NCBI GenBank assembly: GCA_031362985.1
Contig: JANLTO010000144.1
Location: 6,383-70,382, forward strand
Reading direction: 5' to 3'
Length of the DNA: 64,000 nt
Origin: SHZL01 sp031362985
Lineage (GTDB): Bacteria > Pseudomonadota > Gammaproteobacteria > Xanthomonadales > SZUA-36
Shown in pieces: positions 50,397 to 59,232 of this stretch. The notes under the pieces are model-generated. The model was given only the letters and a program-made list of their open reading frames with translations, was not told where the DNA came from and ran no database searches. Numbering within the stretch: the first letter of the stretch is position 1; every line of letters begins with the position of its first letter. Both the position numbers and the translations under genes were made by a program.

Positions 50397-51415
50397 GGAG
50401 CGCTTTCCCCTGCTGCTGCGTCGCTGTCCCCGGAGGGGTCTTGTTCAATGCTTCCCTGCGGCATTTCGAGCACGCAACGGCTTCTGTGACCATTCTCACC
50501 GCGCCATACCGGCGGTGGCCTGGAACAGATTTCCTGAGCCTGGGTGCAGCGGTCGCGAAAACAACACCCTGCAGGCAGGGCGAGCAAATTGGGCGGGTTA
50601 CCCGGGATCGCTTGCAGGTCCTCACTGGCGGCACGATCCAACCTGGGCACCGAAGCCAACAAGCCGCGCGTATACGGATGGTGGGCACGGTAGAAGATGT
50701 CCTCAGCTGCGCCGCTCTCTACCATCTGTCCTGCATACATCACGAGGATTCGATCACTGATGCCGGCCACGACAGCCAGGTCGTGCGTAATAAGAATCAT
50801 GGCCATGCGGGTTTTCTTGCGCAATTCGCCGATGAGGTAGGTAATTTGGGCCTGTACGGTCACATCCAGCGCCGTGGTGGGTTCATCAGCAATGAGCAAG
50901 TCCGGTTCACATAACAAACCCATGGCAATCATGACGCGCTGGCGCATGCCACCGGAGTACTCGTGGGGGTACTGGTGAATGCGTTCTTCTGCATCCGGAA
51001 TGCGCACCGCACGTAACATTTCTACCGCGTGTTCAAAGGCTTCGTGACGGCCGAGTTTCTGGTGATGCATCACCACTTCGGTCATCTGCCGTTCGACCGT
51101 CAGGTAGGGGTTAAGGGACGTCATCGGGTCCTGGAAGATCATGGCGATCTGGCTGCCCCGCACCTTGTTGAGCTCGCGCGGGGTTTTCTGCAGGAGGTTC
51201 TCGCCCTTGAACAAGGCTTGCCCGCTGGCGCGACCGTTTTCGGCCAGAAGACCCATGATGGCCATGACCAGCTGGCTTTTGCCCGAGCCCGATTCACCCA
51301 CTATGGCCAGGGTTTCGCCTGCGCTGACCGCGAAGTCGATGCCGTTGACCGCATGCACTTGCCCTTCCGGCGTGGCAAAGCTGACCTGCAGATTTGTCAC
51401 TTCCAGCAGGGCCAT
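50393..51415 (-). CDS. oppD: Oligopeptide ABC transporter ATPase OppD
   Basis: Cytoplasmic ATPase, 340 residues. Walker A GESGSGKSQ near residues 38-46, signature SGGMRQRVMIAMGL near 154-167, Walker B LLIADEPTTALDVT near 175-188. The C-terminal domain has the cysteine motif CCFRDRCTQAQEIC typical of OppD/DppD subunits. It follows the permease gene oppC directly with no gap and overlaps oppF. Confidence 0.94.
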   Translation of the reverse strand: MALLEVTNLQVSFATPEGQVHAVNGIDFAVSAGETLAIVGESGSGKSQLVMAIMGLLAENGRASGQALFKGENLLQKTPRELNKVRGSQIAMIFQDPMTSLNPYLTVERQMTEVVMHHQKLGRHEAFEHAVEMLRAVRIPDAEERIHQYPHEYSGGMRQRVMIAMGLLCEPDLLIADEPTTALDVTVQAQITYLIGELRKKTRMAMILITHDLAVVAGISDRILVMYAGQMVESGAAEDIFYRAHHPYTRGLLASVPRLDRAASEDLQAIPGNPPNLLALPAGCCFRDRCTQAQEICSRPPPVWRGENGHRSRCVLEMPQGSIEQDPSGDSDAAAGESAP

Positions 51416-52342
51416 TTACGACCGGTCCTTGGGGTCCAGCGCATCGCGCATGCCATCGCCAATGTAATTGAAGCAATACAACGTTACCGCCAGGAACGTA
51501 GCCGGGAAGATCAGGGTCCAGGGCGATGATTCCATGTCCTGCGCACCATCATTGACCAGCGCACCCCAGGAGCTCATGGGCTCCTGCACGCCGAGACCCA
51601 GGAAGCTGAGGAACGATTCGACCAGGATGACGTGGGGAATGGTGAGGGTTACGTACACCATCACCACGCCGAGCAGGTTGGGCACGATGTGGCGCGCAAT
51701 GATGGCCTTGTCGCTCACACCACAGGCTTGCGCAGCCTCAACAAACTCGGTGTTCTTCAGACCGAGGGTCTGGCCGCGCACGATGCGTGCCATGTCCAGC
51801 CAATTCACTGCGCCGATTGCCACGAAAATCAGGATGATGTGGCGGCCGAATACAACCATCAGCAAAATGACGAAAAACATGAACGGCAGGGCATAGATGA
51901 TATCGACGATGCGCATCATCATGCGGTCGGTGACGCCACCATAATAGCCGGCCACGGACCCATAGCTCACGCCAATTACCAAGCTGACCAGTGTTGCAAC
52001 CAGTCCCACCAGCAGGGAAATCCGGCCGCCCTCCAGGGTGCGTACGAGGATGTCGCGGCCCACCGAATCGGTGCCAAACCAATGTCCATTGGCCAGGCTG
52101 GGCGGGGATGCCGTGTGGTCCCAATCGGTAAAGTCGGGCGCCCAGGGTGACAGCATCGGGCCGAACACCACCGCCAGCACCATCAGAAACATGGTGATGC
52201 CACTGGCCACGGCAGCACGATTTTTCAACAGGCGTTGCCAGGCATCGATCCACAAAGAACGCCCGCGCACGTCGCGTGCGGCAAACGCCGCGGCAAACGG
52301 ATCGTTGGCAACGGCATCACCGGTCATTTTCATGCGCGCCAT
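51416..52342 (-). CDS. oppC: Oligopeptide ABC transporter permease OppC
   Basis: Inner-membrane permease, 308 residues, with about six membrane segments. The cytoplasmic coupling loop is QTLGLKNTEFVEAAQACGVSDKAIIARHIVPN, the EAA motif of binding-protein-dependent permeases. An N-terminal polar region (LWIDAWQRLLKNRAAVASG) is typical of OppC/DppC. It lies 3 bases downstream of oppB. Confidence 0.94.
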   Translation of the reverse strand: MARMKMTGDAVANDPFAAAFAARDVRGRSLWIDAWQRLLKNRAAVASGITMFLMVLAVVFGPMLSPWAPDFTDWDHTASPPSLANGHWFGTDSVGRDILVRTLEGGRISLLVGLVATLVSLVIGVSYGSVAGYYGGVTDRMMMRIVDIIYALPFMFFVILLMVVFGRHIILIFVAIGAVNWLDMARIVRGQTLGLKNTEFVEAAQACGVSDKAIIARHIVPNLLGVVMVYVTLTIPHVILVESFLSFLGLGVQEPMSSWGALVNDGAQDMESSPWTLIFPATFLAVTLYCFNYIGDGMRDALDPKDRS

Positions 52343-52345
52343 TAC

Positions 52346-53287
52346 TCAGGCCTCATCGAAGCGGATTTTTGGATTGAGCCAGGCATAGAGCATGTCGACG
52401 ATGAAATTCATCAGGATAATGATTACGCCATAGAAAATAACCACGCCCATGACCAGGGTGTAATCACGATTCAGCGCGCCCTGGATGAAGTAACTACCAA
52501 GGCCGGGAATGGAATAAATACGCTCGATCACGACCGATCCGGTAATCAGGCCGGCAGTCGCCGGCCCCATGTAGGAAATTACCGGCAGCAAGGCTGGCTT
52601 TACTGCGTGACGGCCGAGCACGATGCGTTCCGGCAATCCCTTGGCGCGGGCAGTGCGGATGTAGTTGCTGTGAAGTACTTCGATCATGCTACCCCTGGTC
52701 AATCGGGCAATGTAGGCAATCACCGGCAAGGCCAGGGTAATAACCGGTAACAACATATTCTGCAAAGACCACTCCCAGCCGCCAGCAGGCAGCCAACCGG
52801 CATACACCGCAAGAAACAGGATCAGCAGTGGGGCAACGACAAAATTGGGAATGGAAATTCCCATCATGGCCAGGCCCATGATCGAGTAATCCACCATCGA
52901 GTTTTGGCGCAAAGCAGCGATCACCCCAATCAGCGTACCCAGGACGAAGGCCAACAGCATGGCCGAACCGCCAATCGCCAGCGATACCGGGAATCCCATG
53001 GCAATCAGTTCGTTGACGGTCCAGTCCTTGTACTGATATGAGGGCCCGAAATCGAGACTGATGATTTGACCCATGTAGCGGAAGTATTGCTGCAACACGG
53101 GTTCATCGAGGTGGTACTTTGCATCGAGGTTGGCACGTATTTCGGGGGGCAGGGGTTTCTCGGCATCAAACGGTCCACCCGGCGCCATCCGGATCAGGAA
53201 AAACGCGATTGTGATCAACATCAACAGGGTCGGCACCAGGCCAAGCAGGCGCGATGCAAGGTGGCGACCCAGGCCCGTCTGGTTCAT
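52346..53287 (-). CDS. oppB: Oligopeptide ABC transporter permease OppB
   Basis: Inner-membrane permease, 313 residues, with six membrane segments. The EAA-type loop is EVLHSNYIRTARAKGLPERIVLGRHAVKPALLPV. The N-terminal segment LLGLVPTLLMLITIAFFLIRMAPGGPFDAEKPLPPEI matches the OppB/DppB start. Its start codon overlaps the stop of the binding-protein gene by 4 bases. Confidence 0.94.
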   Translation of the reverse strand: MNQTGLGRHLASRLLGLVPTLLMLITIAFFLIRMAPGGPFDAEKPLPPEIRANLDAKYHLDEPVLQQYFRYMGQIISLDFGPSYQYKDWTVNELIAMGFPVSLAIGGSAMLLAFVLGTLIGVIAALRQNSMVDYSIMGLAMMGISIPNFVVAPLLILFLAVYAGWLPAGGWEWSLQNMLLPVITLALPVIAYIARLTRGSMIEVLHSNYIRTARAKGLPERIVLGRHAVKPALLPVISYMGPATAGLITGSVVIERIYSIPGLGSYFIQGALNRDYTLVMGVVIFYGVIIILMNFIVDMLYAWLNPKIRFDEA

Positions 53288-55026
53288 TCTGCCGGTATCT
53301 CCCCCGGCTGCACCGTCGCATCTGTTCCTGCGGGGTTTTCCGCTTCGCGGGATTTGAGCTTGTACATGTAACGGGTCAGATGATGGTCCATGAAATTATT
53401 TTCCCAACCCCTTACGTGCCGGTCTACCAGGTGTTTGGTGACATAGGTATAAATCGGCATGACCGGGTTGTCTTGTAACAGCATACGCTCTGCCTCGACC
53501 ATCATGCGGCCGCGACGCGCCGGAGTACGTTCCTGCGCAATCTGCTCCAGCAACATGTCGAAGCTGCTATTGGAATAGTTATAGTCATTGCGCTCATCGC
53601 CCGTCCGGAACTGTTGCAGGAAACTGAAAGGGTCATTGTAGTCGCTGACCCAGCCTGCCTGGAAAACTTCCGTGACGGTTTTCTGTGTGCGGCTTTGCAA
53701 AAACACTTTAGACTCCTCGTTCAGCAGCGTCGAATTAACTCCCAGCACTTGCTTCCACATCGACGCCACTGCCAGGGCAATCTTGTTGTTGTTCTCGTTA
53801 GTGCTGTAGTGTATTTCGAGCGTCAGCAGTCGTTTTTCTGAATACCCGGCCTCCTCGTAAAGCCTCTTTGCTTCGGCCACGCGTTCAGCCTGGGTCCAGT
53901 CAGCGTATTCCGGGATTGCAGGTGTGTAGTCCCCAATGCCGGGGGGTATCAGTGCGAAAGCGGGCTCTTCCCCGTACTGCGTGACTTTCTTCGTCAGCAC
54001 CTCACGGTCGATAGCCAGAACCAGGGCCTTGCGCAAGGACGGATTTTCCACAAACGGTTCCTGGCCCAGGTTAAAGCCGAAAAAATAGGATCCCAGCCAG
54101 GGACTGATGATGAGCTCGGGCGCATAGTTTTCCTGCAGCCAGGCAAACTGGTTGTCGGGGACTCCATAGGTCCAGTCCAAAGCGCCAACCCGGAACTGCT
54201 TGACTTCATTTGACCGGTCTTCAGTCGGCAGGTAGATAACCCTCTCAATCACCGTTTGGTCGGCCGCACGGTACAGCGGGTTTTTTTGCAGCTCGATAGA
54301 CGATCGCAAATCCCAGCTATGCAAAACATAGGCGCCATTGGACACCAGGTTGCCCGGACGGGAAAAGCGCTCCCCGAACTCTTCCAGGCTGGCTCTGTGC
54401 ACCGGGTAGGCGGACGGATGTGCCAGCAAGCTGAGGAAATACGGAGTGGGCGCCACCAGCGTAATTTGCAGGGTATGTTCATCCAGTGACGTTACACCGA
54501 GCTCCGATGGCGGTTTTTCCCCGCTGATGACTTCGCGGGCGTTAAGTATCGGCAGCAACATGCCGGCTGAGTTTGATGCCGTTTTTGGATCGACACTGCG
54601 CTGCAGGCTGAAAACGAAATCTTCAGCCGTCAATGGGTCGCCGTTGGACCACTTGCCATCACGGTCCAGGTACAGCGTGTACGTCTTGGCATCGCGTGAT
54701 ATGTTCCAGCGGATGGCGGTGCCGGGGATGATCGCGCCGTCCGGTGCTTCAGTGGTTAAGCCCTCAAACAAGTCGCGCAGGATGTGTGCTGCCGGCGCGC
54801 CTTCAGCCAGATGTGGGTCCAGTGTTTGCGGCTCCTCGCCATTACCGCGATAGAGCACCTGCTCCGTGGCCAAAACCGATGGATCCGGACGACCGTCAAC
54901 CAGCACCAGGTCTACCGGCTCCGCCCTCGTCTCGCGCAAGGTATCGGGGGCTTGCTCCTTTTCGCTACAAGCGCAAACCAGCAGTGAACACATTACGGGG
55001 AGCAGGCAACGATGTAATGAAAACAT
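53284..55026 (-). CDS. oppA: Oligopeptide-binding lipoprotein OppA (first copy)
   Basis: Periplasmic substrate-binding protein, 580 residues. A lipobox (LLVCAC) near residues 15-20 predicts a lipid anchor. The family pattern begins VLYRGNGEEPQTLDPHLAEGAPAAHILRDLFEGLTTEAPDGAIIPGTAIRWNISRDAKTYTLYLDRDGKWSNGDPLTAEDFVFSLQR, the class of dipeptide/oligopeptide-binding proteins. Its start overlaps the stop of the second binding-protein gene by 1 base. Confidence 0.94.
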   Translation of the reverse strand: MFSLHRCLLPVMCSLLVCACSEKEQAPDTLRETRAEPVDLVLVDGRPDPSVLATEQVLYRGNGEEPQTLDPHLAEGAPAAHILRDLFEGLTTEAPDGAIIPGTAIRWNISRDAKTYTLYLDRDGKWSNGDPLTAEDFVFSLQRSVDPKTASNSAGMLLPILNAREVISGEKPPSELGVTSLDEHTLQITLVAPTPYFLSLLAHPSAYPVHRASLEEFGERFSRPGNLVSNGAYVLHSWDLRSSIELQKNPLYRAADQTVIERVIYLPTEDRSNEVKQFRVGALDWTYGVPDNQFAWLQENYAPELIISPWLGSYFFGFNLGQEPFVENPSLRKALVLAIDREVLTKKVTQYGEEPAFALIPPGIGDYTPAIPEYADWTQAERVAEAKRLYEEAGYSEKRLLTLEIHYSTNENNNKIALAVASMWKQVLGVNSTLLNEESKVFLQSRTQKTVTEVFQAGWVSDYNDPFSFLQQFRTGDERNDYNYSNSSFDMLLEQIAQERTPARRGRMMVEAERMLLQDNPVMPIYTYVTKHLVDRHVRGWENNFMDHHLTRYMYKLKSREAENPAGTDATVQPGEIPAE

Positions 55027-56594
55027 CAGGGTGTGCTCTTGCTCAGGTAGCGGGACAGGTGAATATCCCTTATGTTGTCGGTAAACCCCTGCACGTCTGA
55101 ATTCACCAGGTGCCGCGAGACGTAATAGTACAGGGGAATGAGGGGCATGCTCTCGAGCAGGCGTGCTTCCGCCTCCTGCAAAAACTTCATCCTCCTGCTG
55201 CCGCTCGCACCACTGGCTACCTCCATCAGGCTGTCAAACTCCACGTCCGAATAAAAGCTTGAATTGAGCTCATTGCCTGTCGTAAACAAGGCAAGAAAGC
55301 TGGTGGGGTCGGCGAAATCTGCGATCCAGCCACCCCGGAACACCTCTGTGACCACACCCAGTCGCCGGTTGTTCACAAACACTTTCCATTCTTCGCTGAC
55401 CAACTCAGTATTCACGCCCAGCACCTGTTTCCACATGGCTGCAACGGCAATGGCCGTTCGCCGGTGCAAACTGGACGTGTTGTACCTCAACTGCAACAAC
55501 AGCGGTTGGTCCGGGGTGAAACCCGCGGCTGCGTAAAGCCGTTGGGCCTCAACCTCCCGTTCCGCCTGGCTGGCATCGGCCATGCTCATGTGCTGCAGCT
55601 GATAGCCCGCGATTCCCTGGGGAACCACGCCCCAACCCTGGATTTCACCTGAACCAAGCACGACATGTACCAGCGTGTCCCGGTTCACTGCCAGCGCCAG
55701 CGCCTGGCGCAATTCCTGCGAACGTCCCAGCTCCGCGTGGCGCATATTCAAGCCCAGCCAGAAACTGCCGAGGTAAGGACTGACCCGTAACTCGCCAGCG
55801 TAGTTTTCCTTCAGCCATTTAAACCGCCCGGTCGGAATGGTTTCAGTGATGTCAATTTCGCCCGCACGAAACCGGGCCAACTCCGTTGCGGGCTCTTCAA
55901 TGGGAAAATATTCGACAGCGTCCAAGGCCGTTTCGGCGCTGGCGTGAAAAGCCGGATTGCGGCCGAGTCGGATGACCGAGCGTGGCGTCCACTGGGACAA
56001 TACGTAGGGCCCGTTGACGGGGTCAGACTTCACGTCAACGCCCAGCGAAACATGCAGGGGAAAACTGACCGGATGGGCAAGGATTTCCAGTATCCACGGC
56101 GCCGGTCTTTCGAGGGTGATGCCCAACTGACCCGGCGCGAGGGCCTCAATTCCCAGTTCCGTTTCCGGCTTCTCTCCCCGCATGATGGCCTGTGCATTCT
56201 TTACGTCGATGAGCAAACCGGCAGTCACCGCCATGCTGCCAGGCGAAACGGCGAGGCGCATGGCGCGCACAAAGTCCGCCGCAGTCACCGTATCGCCGTT
56301 GGACCAGCGCGCGTCCGGCCGCAAAGTGAAGACGTAGCGCCGGCCCCCGTCTTCAATTTGCCACGAGATGGCAACCCCCGGCGCCAATTCCCCTGCCGCA
56401 TCAAAAGTAAGCAGGCCTTCGCGCAAGTCACGCAACAGATTCATGGCTGCAAGCCCCTGCGCGCGGTGAATATGCAGGGAGTCCGGCTCCGGACCCAGGC
56501 CGCGACGCACGGTATCGGCTGCAAGACTTTGCTGGAAGGTGCACAGCCAACCGCAGCCCAGAAGAAAAACCAGTTTCCTTAACCCCAATGGCAT
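55026..56594 (-). CDS. Oligopeptide-binding protein, second copy
   Basis: Paralogue of the downstream OppA, 522 residues. A signal peptide ends near SLAAD (residue about 26). The same family pattern occurs: LRDLREGLLTFDAAGELAPGVAISWQIEDGGRRYVFTLRPDARWSNGDTVTAADFVRAMRLA. It is shorter, has no lipobox, and the two sequences differ enough to expect different ligands. The ATG at 56594 is preferred over the frame start at 56699. It is the promoter-proximal gene of the operon, with a divergent gshA 162 bases away. Confidence 0.9.
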   Translation of the reverse strand: MPLGLRKLVFLLGCGWLCTFQQSLAADTVRRGLGPEPDSLHIHRAQGLAAMNLLRDLREGLLTFDAAGELAPGVAISWQIEDGGRRYVFTLRPDARWSNGDTVTAADFVRAMRLAVSPGSMAVTAGLLIDVKNAQAIMRGEKPETELGIEALAPGQLGITLERPAPWILEILAHPVSFPLHVSLGVDVKSDPVNGPYVLSQWTPRSVIRLGRNPAFHASAETALDAVEYFPIEEPATELARFRAGEIDITETIPTGRFKWLKENYAGELRVSPYLGSFWLGLNMRHAELGRSQELRQALALAVNRDTLVHVVLGSGEIQGWGVVPQGIAGYQLQHMSMADASQAEREVEAQRLYAAAGFTPDQPLLLQLRYNTSSLHRRTAIAVAAMWKQVLGVNTELVSEEWKVFVNNRRLGVVTEVFRGGWIADFADPTSFLALFTTGNELNSSFYSDVEFDSLMEVASGASGSRRMKFLQEAEARLLESMPLIPLYYYVSRHLVNSDVQGFTDNIRDIHLSRYLSKSTP

Positions 56595-56756
56595 GAGAAC
56601 CTTCAACCTGTTTTGCGACGCGACCAACGTGTATCCTATGAACCACCGGCCAGCTAAGCAATGAGGATGCCGGGTTTTTTTCTGCGGAAGTGCCCACATC
56701 TACTGTAAATGCCCCCAGGGTGCGCCGCTCGCCGTGATCGGCCAGGAATAAACCGT

Positions 56757-58130
56757 ATGTCCAAACCACCTGATAACCAGCCGTCTGCAACCATTGACCA
56801 AGTCAGTGATATCCTGGACTACATGGCCAGCGGCAGCCGGCCACCGGATCAGTGGCGCCTCGGCACGGAACATGAAAAGTTTGGCTTTACCACTGCGGAT
56901 TTGCGCCCGCTTCCGTACGAAGGGGAGCGCGGCATTCACGCCATCCTCGTAGCAATGTGCGAGCGTTACAATTGGAAGCCGGTGTATGAGCATGGACTGC
57001 CTATAGCCCTGTTGGACGACACTGGCGCGTCCATCACGCTCGAACCCGGCGGTCAACTGGAACTCTCCGGTGCGCTACTCGATACCGTGCACGAAACCTG
57101 CCGGGAAGTGAATACTCACCTCAAGCAGGTGAAATCAATCTGCGAACCGCTGGGCATCGCTTTCCTGGGTATGGGCTTCAACCCCAAGTGGCGCCGGGCC
57201 GACATGCACTGGATGCCCAAGGCGCGCTACCGCATCATGCGCGACTACATGGCCAAAGTCGGCACACTCGGGCAAGACATGATGAGCCGCACCTGCACCG
57301 TGCAGGTCAACCTGGATTTCGGTTCAGAAGCCGACATGGTGAACAAATTTCGCACGGCGCTGGCTCTGCAGCCTGTGGCCACGGCCCTGTTCGCCAATTC
57401 GCCATTCACCGAAGGCCAGCCCAACGGCTATGTCAGCTACCGCTCACGTATTTGGGAAGACACCGATCCGGACCGGACCGGCATGCTGCCTTTTGTATTC
57501 GAAGACGGCATGGGATTTGAACGCTATGTAAAGTACATGCTGGATGTACCCATGTACTTCGTCTACCGGGAAGGCACCTACATCGATGCATCGGGGCTAT
57601 CATTCCGGGATTTCCTGGCGGGCAAGTTACCGGCTTTCCCAGGTCAAAAGCCCACCATCAAGGACTGGGAAGACCACCTCACCACTGCGTTTCCGGAGGT
57701 GCGGTTGAAACGGTTCCTGGAAATGCGCGGTGCAGACGGTGGCCCCTGGGATCAACTATGTGCGCTGCCAGCTTTCTGGGTCGGCCTGCTTTATCATCAA
57801 CCCTCGCTGGACGCTGCCTGGGAGATGGCCCGTGACTGGACCCTGGAAGAACGATTGCAGTTGCGGCGCGACGTGCCGCGACTGGGCTTGCAAGCTGCTG
57901 TGGGTGGGCGCAGCGTGCAGTCCATGGCGCTGGAATTGATCAAGTTGTCCAATGCGGGTTTGCGGGCGCGCAATCGCCTCAATTCATCCGGGGAAAACGA
58001 AACCGGCTTCCTCGCTCCCCTGCAAAAAACCGCAGAAAGCGGCAAGACCCCGGCGGAGATAAAGCTGGATCGTTTCCATCAGGCCTGGTCCGGGTCAGTA
58101 GATCCGGTGTTCAGTGAATTTGCCTACTAG
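56757..58130 (+). CDS. gshA: Glutamate-cysteine ligase, GCS2 (plant/alphaproteobacterial) type
   Basis: First step of glutathione synthesis, 457 residues. The N-terminal WRLGTEHEKFGF motif and the DDTGASITLEPGGQLELSG block are GCS2-type, followed by FLGMGFNPKWRRADMHWMPKARYRIM and MMSRTCTVQVNLDFGSEADM. The family is that of alphaproteobacteria, xanthomonads and plants, not the classic E. coli GshA, so the gene may have come by transfer long ago or reflect the lineage. It ends in CTAG, whose reverse complement is also the stop codon of the convergent gene. Confidence 0.93.
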   Translation: MSKPPDNQPSATIDQVSDILDYMASGSRPPDQWRLGTEHEKFGFTTADLRPLPYEGERGIHAILVAMCERYNWKPVYEHGLPIALLDDTGASITLEPGGQLELSGALLDTVHETCREVNTHLKQVKSICEPLGIAFLGMGFNPKWRRADMHWMPKARYRIMRDYMAKVGTLGQDMMSRTCTVQVNLDFGSEADMVNKFRTALALQPVATALFANSPFTEGQPNGYVSYRSRIWEDTDPDRTGMLPFVFEDGMGFERYVKYMLDVPMYFVYREGTYIDASGLSFRDFLAGKLPAFPGQKPTIKDWEDHLTTAFPEVRLKRFLEMRGADGGPWDQLCALPAFWVGLLYHQPSLDAAWEMARDWTLEERLQLRRDVPRLGLQAAVGGRSVQSMALELIKLSNAGLRARNRLNSSGENETGFLAPLQKTAESGKTPAEIKLDRFHQAWSGSVDPVFSEFAY

Positions 58131-58510
58131 CCTTCGACCTTCCACACCACCAGTTTCCAGTCCTTGCGCAACGAGGCGCTGTGGTCGTAGCCGATCCAGT
58201 ACGTCTTGCCTGCTTCGAAATCGTATTCAACCGGCGTTATGGGGTTATTGCCGGTATCGAGGCCCGTAACGCTGCAGAATGAATTGTTAATCAGGGCACG
58301 CCCGCTGATCGCATGCTTGCCAGGGTCAATGCTGAAGCCGAGTTTTTGAACTTTGACTTCCTTGCCATCAATCTTGTTTACCTCGATGGGAGAAATGCAT
58401 TTTGCCGCCTGGTCAACGCTGGTGATTATCTTGGCCTGCGTGGCATTTTCGGCCTGAATTGCCAGCGGCAGCAACAACAGGGTTAATAAAGCGTACTTCA
58501 TCGATTTCAT
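58127..58510 (-). CDS. Small secreted protein of unknown function
   Basis: A 127-residue exported protein with a signal peptide ending near IQAE (residue about 20). The mature part has two cysteines (AKCISPIEV and SFCSVTGLD) that could form a disulfide, and ends with FEAGKTYWIGYDHSASLRKDWKLVVWKVEG. I recognise no family, though the end recalls small secreted beta-rich proteins. An AGGAG site lies 7 bases before the ATG at 58510. It shares the four bases CTAG at 58127-58130 with the convergent gshA. Confidence 0.72.
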   Translation of the reverse strand: MKSMKYALLTLLLLPLAIQAENATQAKIITSVDQAAKCISPIEVNKIDGKEVKVQKLGFSIDPGKHAISGRALINNSFCSVTGLDTGNNPITPVEYDFEAGKTYWIGYDHSASLRKDWKLVVWKVEG

Positions 58511-58666
58511 TTTCGTGCTCCTGTGCATGTACACATTTCTGGTTCACTATTCTCCGCAAGCTTGCTGCGTAACAATCCGCCGCACCCGGAGCAGCGCGGC
58601 AAGATGATTCTTCGCCTAGTATACGAAAATACCTGTAACAAGACATTCCCCGCCTGGGCACAAGCC

Positions 58667-59209
58667 TTAACTGGGACTTTCAAGTCTCCATTTCCCTGGC
58701 TCCAACCCGGCCAGCGACCAAACACCTACGCGGGTTCGCACCAGGCGCAGGGCGGGCAAACCGACAGCTGCCGTCATGCGTCGTACCTGGCGATTGCGAC
58801 CTTCATCGAGCTTGATTTGCACCCACGAGACCGGGATGTGCTTGCGGTTGCGAATGGGTGGGTCGCGCGACCACAGCCAACCTGGCTTGCGCGCCAACAG
58901 AGTCACTTCCAGCGCTTTTGCCGGACCGTCGGCAAGTTGCACCCCGCGACACAATTGCTTGAGCTGCCCCTGAGTCGGCCTGCCCTCAACCTGCACCAGG
59001 TAGTCCTTGTTCAAGCCGTGAGCAGGATCTGCCACGCGATTTTGCAGACGCCCGTCATCCGTCAGGACCAGCAGACCCTCGCTGTCGCGATCCAGGCGTC
59101 CGGCCGGATAAATGGCGGGGATGTCAATGAAGTCCGCGAGGGTGAGGCGCCCCTCACGGTCACTGAACTGGCTGAGTACTCCCCACGGCTTGTTGAAGAT
59201 CACCAGCAA
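58667..59209 (-). CDS. rluE: 23S rRNA pseudouridine synthase RluE (RsuA family)
   Basis: Makes pseudouridine at a single position of 23S rRNA in E. coli, 180 residues. The catalytic Asp is in GRLDRDSEGLLVLTDDGRLQN (about residues 39-59), and NRQVRRMTAAVGLPALRLVRTRVG matches the RsuA/RluE C-terminal motif. There is no S4 domain, as in RluE. The gene is 23 bases downstream of algC on the same strand. Confidence 0.9.
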   Translation of the reverse strand: MLVIFNKPWGVLSQFSDREGRLTLADFIDIPAIYPAGRLDRDSEGLLVLTDDGRLQNRVADPAHGLNKDYLVQVEGRPTQGQLKQLCRGVQLADGPAKALEVTLLARKPGWLWSRDPPIRNRKHIPVSWVQIKLDEGRNRQVRRMTAAVGLPALRLVRTRVGVWSLAGLEPGKWRLESPS

Positions 59210-59232
59210 GATAAGGGGCGGATACGCAGTTT

